A stretch of 10,405 bases of DNA from an uncultured Alphaproteobacteria bacterium (GTDB lineage Bacteria > Pseudomonadota > Alphaproteobacteria > Rhizobiales > Ancalomicrobiaceae), in the NCBI GenBank assembly GCA_937919435.1, contig CALFRR010000003.1, forward strand, positions 1 to 10,405. Direction: 5' to 3'. Numbering within the stretch: position 1 is the stretch's first letter; every line of letters begins with the position of its first letter. This document shows, piece after piece, positions 1 through 5,243 of the stretch. The position numbers and the translations under genes were made by a program. The notes beneath the pieces are model-generated. The model worked only from the letters and a program-made list of their open reading frames with translations. It did no database searches and had not been told where the DNA came from.

Positions 1-798
1 CCGCGCCCGGCCTCGGCCTGGGTGCCGGCCGGTGGCTGGCGGCCGCAGGGGCCGAGCCCGGCGCGGCCCTTCGACTGGCGGCAGACGGCGGAGCGGCCGG
101 ACGGCTTCGCCCCGAGCTTCGCCGATCCGGCCGAGCCCCCCGCCGGCCTCGCCGGTCTGGTGAGCCCCTCGGCCGACGCCCGCGCCGGAGCGATGCCGCT
201 CGATCCGGAGACCGAGGCGCGACCGCTCGGCGCCGCCCGCGCCCAGATCCACGCCAACTACATCCTCGCCCAGACCCGCGACGGGCTGGTGATCGTCGAC
301 GCCCACGCCGCCCACGAACGGCTGACCTACGAGAAGCTGAAGCGGCAGATCGCCGAGACCGGGGTCGCCCGCCAGCTGCTGCTGGTGCCGGAGGTGGTCG
401 AACTGCCCGAGGAGGACGTCGCCCGGCTGCTGGCCCGGGCCGAGGATCTGGCCGAGGCCGGCCTCGTCGTCGAGAGCTTCGGCGGCGCCGCGGTGGCGGT
501 GCGCGAAGTGCCGGCGATCCTCGGGCCGACCGACGTCGCCGGACTGGTCCGCGATCTCGCCGACGATCTCGCCGAATGGGAGACCTCGCGGCGGGTCGGC
601 GACCGCATCGACGAGATCCTGTCGACCGTCGCCTGCCACGGTTCGGTGCGCTCGGGCCGCCGGCTGAAGCCGGAGGAGATGGACGCGCTGTTGCGCGAGA
701 TCGAGGCGACGCCCAACTCCGGCCAGTGCAACCACGGCCGCCCGACCTGGGTCGAGCTGAAGCTCGCCGACATCGAGAAACTGTTCGGCCGACGCTGA
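1..798 (+). CDS. mutL: DNA mismatch repair protein MutL, C-terminal part (5' end outside window)
   Basis: MutL couples mismatch recognition by MutS to strand incision and repair. The frame is open from base 1, so the visible 265 residues lack the N-terminal GHKL ATPase domain. The first ~70 residues are a Pro/Ala/Gly-rich linker. The C-terminal dimerisation and endonuclease domain follows from about base 240 (QIHANYILAQTRDGLVIVD). A DAHAAHERLTYE segment (298-333) fits the DxHA(X)2E(X)4E metal-binding motif of nuclease-type MutL, with Ala replacing the usual Gln. The later ACHGSV and QCNHGRPTWVEL blocks (about 628-770) match the other conserved C-terminal motifs. This implies an intrinsic nicking MutL, not the E. 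coli methyl-directed type; that is inferred from motifs. The gene ends TGA at 796-798 and converges on the chemoreceptor gene 31 bp away. Confidence 0.95.
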   Translation, partial: PRPASAWVPAGGWRPQGPSPARPFDWRQTAERPDGFAPSFADPAEPPAGLAGLVSPSADARAGAMPLDPETEARPLGAARAQIHANYILAQTRDGLVIVDAHAAHERLTYEKLKRQIAETGVARQLLLVPEVVELPEEDVARLLARAEDLAEAGLVVESFGGAAVAVREVPAILGPTDVAGLVRDLADDLAEWETSRRVGDRIDEILSTVACHGSVRSGRRLKPEEMDALLREIEATPNSGQCNHGRPTWVELKLADIEKLFGRR

Positions 799-807
799 CG
801 CCGGCCG

Positions 808-825
808 GCGTCGGTCCGCCGACGC
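808..825. terminator. Candidate bidirectional hairpin between convergent mutL and chemoreceptor genes
   Basis: GCGTCGG (808-814) and CCGACGC (819-825) are perfect 7-bp inverted arms around a TCCG loop, in the 31-bp gap between two convergent stop codons. A second, overlapping perfect 16-bp palindrome (797-812) can form an alternative stem. Neither has a real T-run on either strand, so efficient intrinsic termination is uncertain; position is the main support. Confidence 0.4.
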
Positions 826-829
826 TTCG

Positions 830-2524
830 TCAGGCGGACCTGAGGCGGGTCATGAAGCTCTGCACCTCGGCGGTCAGATCGTGCGACCGTTCGGCCAGAT
901 CGCTCGACAGGGCGAGCAGCTCGCCCGCCGCCGTGCCGGTCGATTCGGCGGACTGGCCGACGCCGGCGATGTTCTCGGTGACGTGCGCCGCGCCCGCCGC
1001 CGCATTGGTGATCGACACCGCGATCTCGCGGGTCGCTCCGCCCTGATGGTCGATGGCGACGGCGATCGAGTCGGTCACCTCGCGGATCGCGCCGATCGTC
1101 TCGACGATCCGACCGATCGAGCCCACCGTCTCGTCGGTCGCCGTCTGGATCTCGCCGATCTTGGCGGCGATCTCGTCGGTCGCCCGCGCCGTCTGGGCGG
1201 CGAGCTGCTTGACCTCGGAAGCGACCACCGCGAACCCCTTGCCGGCCTCTCCGGCCCGGGCCGCCTCGATCGTCGCATTGAGTGCGAGCAGGTTGGTCTG
1301 ACCGGCGATGTCCTTGATCAGATTGACCACGTCGCCGATCTTCTCGGCCGCTCGGCCGAGCACGTCGATGCTCGTCTCGGTCCTCGCCGCCTCTTCCGCC
1401 GCCGCGCCGGCGATCTCGGTCGAGCGGTGGACCCGCGAATCGATCTCGGCTACCGAGGCGTTCAGTTCTTCGGTCGCTGCCGCCACCGTCTGGACGTTGC
1501 CGGAGGCGGTCTCGGCGGCCTCGGTCACCGCCACCGCCTGATGCGTCGTCTGCGCCGCGGTCGCCGACAGCTTGCGCGCCGCGTCGGCGACCTCGTTGGA
1601 GGACTTCACGAAGCGCTCGGCGAGCCCACCCATCGTCTCCATGAAGTGGTCGGCGATCCGCCGCCGCTCCGCCGCCATCCGCTCGGCGACCGCCGCCTCC
1701 TTCGATGCCTGTTCGCGGCGCATCCGTTCGGTCTCGGCGATCCCGTCGCGGAACACCTCGAGAGTGTGGGCCATGTCGCCGATCTCGTCGCGCCGTCCGA
1801 CCGAGGGCACCGCCGCGCCGGTGTCGCCGGCCGCCACCTTCTTCATCGCCTCGGTCAGGACCCGCAACGGCCGCGACACCCGATGGACCACGAAGAACCC
1901 GGCGAGCAGCGCCAGGCCGATCGATCCGGCGGCGATCGCGGCGATCACCAGCGTCGCCGCTTCGGCGCTCGCCAACGCCTCCGCCGAGTCGTGATCGGCC
2001 AGCCGCTTGTTCAGGAGGATGTTCTGGTCGAGACCGCTGGTGGCGGTGGTGAACAGCTTCGACGTCGCGGTGAAGGTCAGCAGTGCCGCTTCGATCTGAC
2101 CGGCGTTGCGCGCGGCGAGGATCTTCTTCTGCTGGCCGTCGTAGGCGTTCCAGGTGGTCCGGAAGGTGGTCCAGGTCGAGCGCTCCTGATCGGAGCCGAT
2201 CAGCGTCTCGTATTGCGAGAACAGTCGGCCGAGTTCGTCCGTCGTCCGCTCCATCACGGTGACGAAGGGGGCGCCGTCCTGATCCGTCGCCGTCAGGGTG
2301 TACTGGAGCAGCGCCAGACGATAGCGCAGCGATGCCACCTTGATGTCGGCGAGCACCTTCATCGACGGCATCGTGGTGGCGGTCAGCCCCTGGGTCTGTC
2401 CGGCGAGGCCGCGGGTCTGCAGATAGGCGGTCGCCCCCAGACCGGCCAGACAGACGATCAGCGCCGCCACGATCGTCAGGAGCCATGTCCTGATCGTGAC
2501 CTTCATCTTCGGGACGAGTTTCAT
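830..2524 (-). CDS. Methyl-accepting chemotaxis protein (4HB-HAMP-MCP signal), copy 1
   Basis: This 564-residue inner-membrane chemoreceptor would sense a periplasmic or membrane cue and control the CheA kinase through CheW. TM1 lies at about residues 13-34. A periplasmic four-helix-bundle (4HB_MCP-like) sensor spans about 36-188, with a family-typical start (MPSMKVLADIKVASLRYRLA). TM2 is at about 190-214, HAMP at about 215-267, and a long coiled-coil signalling domain follows. Its conserved hairpin tip (IAGQTNLLALNATIEAARAG) is at about 406-425. No C-terminal NWETF-type CheR tether is present. The first ATG is chosen because GGGAAGA stands 5 nt upstream (2530-2536); the internal Met7 has no ribosome site. 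The ligand cannot be inferred. It is paralogous to the gene immediately upstream, separated by 204 bp, so co-transcription is possible but unproven. Confidence 0.95.
   Translation of the reverse strand: MKLVPKMKVTIRTWLLTIVAALIVCLAGLGATAYLQTRGLAGQTQGLTATTMPSMKVLADIKVASLRYRLALLQYTLTATDQDGAPFVTVMERTTDELGRLFSQYETLIGSDQERSTWTTFRTTWNAYDGQQKKILAARNAGQIEAALLTFTATSKLFTTATSGLDQNILLNKRLADHDSAEALASAEAATLVIAAIAAGSIGLALLAGFFVVHRVSRPLRVLTEAMKKVAAGDTGAAVPSVGRRDEIGDMAHTLEVFRDGIAETERMRREQASKEAAVAERMAAERRRIADHFMETMGGLAERFVKSSNEVADAARKLSATAAQTTHQAVAVTEAAETASGNVQTVAAATEELNASVAEIDSRVHRSTEIAGAAAEEAARTETSIDVLGRAAEKIGDVVNLIKDIAGQTNLLALNATIEAARAGEAGKGFAVVASEVKQLAAQTARATDEIAAKIGEIQTATDETVGSIGRIVETIGAIREVTDSIAVAIDHQGGATREIAVSITNAAAGAAHVTENIAGVGQSAESTGTAAGELLALSSDLAERSHDLTAEVQSFMTRLRSA
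1141..1356. repeat. Direct repeat, copy A: chemoreceptor signalling-tip DNA
   Basis: This segment of the first chemoreceptor gene aligns without gaps to 3040-3255 in the second, at an offset of 1899 bp. By hand I count about 22 mismatches in 216 bp, and only about 5 in the last 96 bp, including an exact 35-bp run at 1284-1318. It encodes the CheA/CheW-contacting hairpin tip, which is conserved in all such receptors, so protein constraint explains part of the similarity. Confidence 0.8.
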
Positions 2525-2728
2525 CGGCGTCTTCCCACCCGGCGAGATTGTCCTCCGGCGCGCCGGCGAGGTCGGGCCGGCCGATCGGAGATCTCGAATG
2601 GTCGAGTGTTCGCGGATAAGAAAGCGTAAACAGGGAAGACGAAGTCCGGTGGTCCGGGTGATTTCGCTCGAAAGAGGTCAGAAAACTCCCGGAACCATTG
2701 TACGAACGGATGATGACTATACGTAATG
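2525..2728. other. Intergenic region between the two chemoreceptor genes
   Basis: These 204 bp separate the stop of the upstream receptor gene from the start of the downstream one, both on the minus strand. The half nearer 2728 is clearly richer in A/T than the flanking genes. It holds a TTTCG-CT-CGAAA inverted repeat (2662-2673) and the ribosome site of the downstream gene (GGGAAGA, 2530-2536, minus strand). I see no convincing -35/-10 pair, no T-tailed terminator and no small ORF with a credible start. A promoter for the downstream gene may lie here but cannot be pointed to. Confidence 0.5.
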
Positions 2729-2731
2729 TCA
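2714..2731. repeat. Imperfect palindrome at the stop of chemoreceptor copy 2
   Basis: TGAC-TA-TACGTA-AT-GTCA is palindromic at 14 of 18 positions. It overlaps the TGA stop codon of the upstream receptor gene (2729-2731, minus strand). It sits in an AT-rich pocket and could be a protein-binding site for the downstream receptor gene, or chance. There is no T-run, so it does not look like a terminator. Confidence 0.35.
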
Positions 2732-4405
2732 GGCCGCGCGTAGAGTGCGCACGAAGTTGTCGACCTCCTGAGTCAGGCTGTCGGCCTGTGAGGAGAGTTC
2801 CGAGGAGAGGCTCAACAACTGCGTGGCGGCTGCTCCGGTCATTTCCGCGGCATGGCCGACGCCCGCGATGTTGTCGGTGACGTGGCGGGTGCCATCGGCG
2901 GCGCGATGGGTGTTGGAGGAGATCTCCTGAGTGGCCGACCCCTGTTGGCCGACCGCTCCGGCGATCGAAGCCGAGGATTCCCGGATCGAGCCGATGGTGC
3001 CGACGATGCGGCTGATCGAGGCGACGGTCTCGGCGGTCGCGGCCTGGATCTCGCCGATCTTCAGCGCAATCTCGTCGGTGGCGCGCGCGGTCTGGGCCGC
3101 CAGCTGCTTGACCTCGGAGGCGACCACCGCGAAGCCCTTGCCGGCCTCGCCGGCGCGCGCCGCCTCGATCGTCGCATTGAGCGCGAGCAGGTTGGTCTGA
3201 CCGGCGATGTCCTTGATGAGGTTGACGACGTCGCCGATCTTCTCGGCCGCACGGCTCAACACGCCGATGTTGGATTCGGTGTTCGATGCTTCCTGCGCGG
3301 CGGTGTCGACGACCCGCGTCGAATGCGAGACGCGATTGTCGATCTCGCGGATCGAGGCTGCGAGTTCCTCGGTCGCCGCGGCCACCGTCTCGACGTTCGT
3401 CGAGGCTTCGACCGCCGCTTCCGAGACGGCCGAGGCTTGGCGGGAGGTTTCTTCGGCGGTCGCCGACAGGTTGCGGGCGGCGCCGGCCACCTCGTTCGAC
3501 GAGGTGACGAAACGCCCGGCCAGGGCCCCCATCGTCGACATGAAGGAGTCGGCGATGCGATGGCGTTCGAGTTCGAGCTTCTTGGCCGCCTCCGCCTCTC
3601 TGGCGGACTGGTCGAGCCGGAGTTGCGCGGCTTCGGCGAGCCCGTCGCGGAACACGACCAGGGTGCGCGCCATGTCGCCGATCTCGTTCTTCCGGTCGGT
3701 CGCGGGGATCTCGGCGGTGAGCGCGCCGTCGGCGATCGCACGCATCGACGACGTCAATCGATTGAGCGGCCGGGTGACGCCGAACAGCACGAATCCGCCG
3801 GCGGCGAAGCCGAGCACCACCGAGATGCCGCCGATCACCATGACCAGGGCCAACGCGGCCTCGTAGGTCGCCTTGGCCAGTTCCGTGGCGGTCGCCGAAC
3901 CTCGGTCGTTGAACTCGACGTCCTTGTCGAGTGCGTCGATCACCCGATCGAAGACCGTGCTCGACTCGGCGAGCAGTTTCGTGATCCGCTCACGCTCGTT
4001 GCTCCGGCTGAGGGTGATGATCTCGTCGACGATCCGCAGATACCCCTTCCACTCCGATCTGAACCGCATCCACAGGTCCCGCTCCTCCGGACCGACGATC
4101 AACGGCTCGTATTTGCCGGCCGCGGCTTCGAGCCCGCCGACGTATTCGGCCATCAGCTTGTCCAGATCGGCCATGGCGGCGCGGTCGGTGGTGATGGCGT
4201 GCCGCATCACCGCGGCCCGATGGCGCGTGGTGAGGTATTTCACTTCGCCGAGCAGCCGGACCGAAGGCAACCAGTTGTCGGAGATGTCGACACTCGTCGC
4301 CCGCATCGCTTCCAGTCGGGTGGCGGCGACCCATCCCTGGGTCAGGAGAACGGCGACCAGCAGGCCGATGGCCGTGAACAGCGATGCTTTGATGGTGATC
4401 CGCAT
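2729..4405 (-). CDS. Methyl-accepting chemotaxis protein (4HB-HAMP-MCP signal), copy 2
   Basis: A 558-residue transmembrane chemoreceptor built like its neighbour. TM1 is at about residues 7-29, the periplasmic 4HB-type sensor at about 30-183 (NWLPSVRLLGEVKYLTTRHR near its start), TM2 at about 184-209, HAMP at about 207-259. The signalling coiled coil carries its conserved tip (IAGQTNLLALNATIEAARAG) at about 400-419. The frame extends upstream to an ATG at 4516, but I chose ATG 4405. The TM1 helix then begins within ten residues, as in copy 1, and GGAG stands 6 nt upstream. The extra 37 residues would put a charged stretch before TM1. The sensor domain is clearly diverged from copy 1, whereas the signalling tip is nearly identical, suggesting different ligands feeding the same kinase array. 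No CheR-tethering pentapeptide is seen at the C-terminus (FVRTLRAA). Confidence 0.94.
   Translation of the reverse strand: MRITIKASLFTAIGLLVAVLLTQGWVAATRLEAMRATSVDISDNWLPSVRLLGEVKYLTTRHRAAVMRHAITTDRAAMADLDKLMAEYVGGLEAAAGKYEPLIVGPEERDLWMRFRSEWKGYLRIVDEIITLSRSNERERITKLLAESSTVFDRVIDALDKDVEFNDRGSATATELAKATYEAALALVMVIGGISVVLGFAAGGFVLFGVTRPLNRLTSSMRAIADGALTAEIPATDRKNEIGDMARTLVVFRDGLAEAAQLRLDQSAREAEAAKKLELERHRIADSFMSTMGALAGRFVTSSNEVAGAARNLSATAEETSRQASAVSEAAVEASTNVETVAAATEELAASIREIDNRVSHSTRVVDTAAQEASNTESNIGVLSRAAEKIGDVVNLIKDIAGQTNLLALNATIEAARAGEAGKGFAVVASEVKQLAAQTARATDEIALKIGEIQAATAETVASISRIVGTIGSIRESSASIAGAVGQQGSATQEISSNTHRAADGTRHVTDNIAGVGHAAEMTGAAATQLLSLSSELSSQADSLTQEVDNFVRTLRAA
3040..3255. repeat. 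Direct repeat, copy B: chemoreceptor signalling-tip DNA
   Basis: This is the counterpart of 1141-1356 in the upstream receptor gene, in the same orientation. Identity is about 90% overall and about 95% over 3160-3255 by hand count. Many synonymous positions also match. Recombination between the copies would remove 1899 bp and leave one chimeric receptor gene. Confidence 0.8.
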
Positions 4406-4411
4406 CTGTGG

Positions 4412-4415
4412 CTCC
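4412..4415 (-). promoter_or_regulatory. Ribosome binding site deciding the start of chemoreceptor copy 2
   Basis: GGAG on the minus strand stands 6 nt before ATG 4405. This favours that start over the upstream in-frame ATG at 4516. Confidence 0.6.
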
Positions 4416-4533
4416 GGAAAGCGCGAGAAACACGACCTCCGCGGATCCGAAGAAATCGGCGCCGCGGAAACCCGTATGTCCGAACGGTTGAGGTTTCGAA
4501 CGTCTTCGCGCCACACTGCGAAAAAGACGATTA

Positions 4534-4555
4534 ATCGTTGGTGAAAAACAACGAT
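4534..4555 (-). terminator. Inverted repeat with downstream T-run; possible rsmD-operon terminator or operator
   Basis: ATCGTTG and CAACGAT form perfect 7-bp arms around an 8-nt loop. Read on the minus strand, the stem is followed after 8 nt by TTTTT (4525-4521), and it lies just over 100 nt past the rsmD stop. The distance from stem to T-run is longer than in a standard intrinsic terminator. Alternatively it is an operator or a leader hairpin for the chemoreceptor transcript. Confidence 0.35.
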
Positions 4556-4603
4556 GACTCCGAAGAGGAATCAACGCACCCAGCGATTCCGATGTGGGTA
4601 ACG

Positions 4604-4633
4604 TTGACGAAATTTTAAATGTTTCGTTAAAAT
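4604..4633 (+). promoter_or_regulatory. Candidate sigma70-type promoter reading rightward, antisense to rsmD
   Basis: TTGACG (4604-4609) matches five of six bases of the -35 consensus. After 18 nt, TAAAAT (4628-4633) matches five of six of the -10 consensus. Transcription would start near 4640 and run into the 3' end of rsmD on the opposite strand; the first plus-strand gene, tadA, is almost 2.5 kb away. It may drive an antisense RNA, or it may be a spurious promoter in AT-rich DNA. The pattern is seen; activity is not shown. Confidence 0.4.
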
Positions 4634-4634
4634 T
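4611..4634. repeat. AT-rich inverted repeat AATTTTAA-N8-TTAAAATT
   Basis: Perfect 8-bp arms consisting only of A and T flank an 8-nt spacer, inside a high-GC genome. The dyad covers the spacer and -10 of the candidate plus-strand promoter, so it could be an operator. An all-A/T stem would be a weak RNA hairpin, which argues against a terminator for rsmD. Confidence 0.5.
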
Positions 4635-4661
4635 CGATCGGTACGCGTACTTCTCGGTGCA

Positions 4662-5243
4662 TTACGCAGGGACGGGGTCGCGCACGACGGGAATGGACTT
4701 CAGAAATACGATCGTGCTTCCGGATTGTTCTCTCCGGTCGAGGACTTCGAACGCCGAGGGAACGACGATCTCCGCTTCGCTCGTCTCTTCGACCACGGCG
4801 AGCGCGCCTTCCTTCAGCCAGCCGCCGGAGACCATCGCCGCCAGGGCGGCGTCGGCGAGGCCGCGTCCGTAGGGTGGATCGAGGAAGGCGAGGTCGAAGG
4901 GTTCCATCGGTGCGCAGGGGCCGAGCCGGGTCGCGTCGCGTCGCCACAGCCGGGTGGCGCCGGTCAGCGACAGGGCTTCGATGTTGGTGCGGATCAGGCC
5001 GCGGGCCTCCGCCGCCTCTTCGACGAACAGGCAGTGGCGGGCGCCACGCGACAGCGCCTCGAGCCCGAGCGCTCCGGTACCGGAGAACAGGTCGAGGACC
5101 CGCGCACCGTCGACCGGATCGTCGAACCGGTGGGCGAGGATGTTGAACAGGCTCTCGCGCAGGCGGTCCGACGTCGGCCGGATCGCCCGCGACTGCGGGG
5201 CGGCGAGCGCCGCCCCCCGGAACCTGCCACCGACGATCCTCAC
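4662..5243 (-). CDS. rsmD: 16S rRNA (guanine(966)-N2)-methyltransferase RsmD
   Basis: RsmD transfers a methyl group from S-adenosylmethionine to G966 of 16S rRNA during small-subunit assembly. The 193-residue product opens with the family signature RIVGGRFRG, then IRPTSDRLRESLFNIL (about 21-36). The SAM-binding motif I is DLFSGTGALG (51-60), and the catalytic DPPY sits at 122-125 in FDLAFLDPPYGRG. The length is normal for the family. The frame continues upstream to an ATG at 5336. I chose GTG 5243 because the family starts at this point and a strong GGGAGGA ribosome site lies 8 nt upstream. The GTG overlaps the rluB stop (GTGA, 5240-5243), which points to translational coupling. The 3' end looks less GC-rich than the rest of the gene. 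Confidence 0.94.
   Translation of the reverse strand: MRIVGGRFRGAALAAPQSRAIRPTSDRLRESLFNILAHRFDDPVDGARVLDLFSGTGALGLEALSRGARHCLFVEEAAEARGLIRTNIEALSLTGATRLWRRDATRLGPCAPMEPFDLAFLDPPYGRGLADAALAAMVSGGWLKEGALAVVEETSEAEIVVPSAFEVLDRREQSGSTIVFLKSIPVVRDPVPA

Larger units (their letters stand above)
4406..4661. other. AT-richer intergenic region between rsmD and the chemoreceptor pair
   Basis: This 256-bp gap lies between the rsmD stop and the start of chemoreceptor copy 2, both on the minus strand. Roughly 4500-4660 is much richer in A/T than the rest of the window. Besides the elements listed separately, it has two perfect 10-bp palindromes: CGATTAATCG (4528-4537) and GTACGCGTAC (4641-4650). It should contain the receptor promoter on the minus strand, but I cannot assign a good -35/-10 pair there. 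No small gene with a credible ribosome site is visible. Confidence 0.5.

Noticed and set aside
327..2486. A 719-codon minus-strand open frame across mutL and chemoreceptor copy 1
   Set aside because: It is a shadow frame: Arg/Asp/Gly-rich low-complexity translation with no domain, overlapping two well-supported genes.
881..2629. Long plus-strand open frame antisense to chemoreceptor copy 1
   Set aside because: Composition is that of a GC-rich antisense shadow, with no recognisable motif or ribosome site.
4406..4516. N-terminal extension of chemoreceptor copy 2 to ATG 4516
   Set aside because: It would put 37 charged residues before TM1, while ATG 4405 has a GGAG site and matches copy 1.
2852..4534. 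Long plus-strand open frame antisense to chemoreceptor copy 2
   Set aside because: It has the same kind of shadow composition. Its resemblance to the antisense frame of copy 1 only reflects the paralogy of the real genes.
4594..4872. A 92-codon plus-strand ORF starting just upstream of the candidate promoter
   Set aside because: Its start lies before the promoter -35, it has no ribosome site, and most of it is antisense to rsmD.
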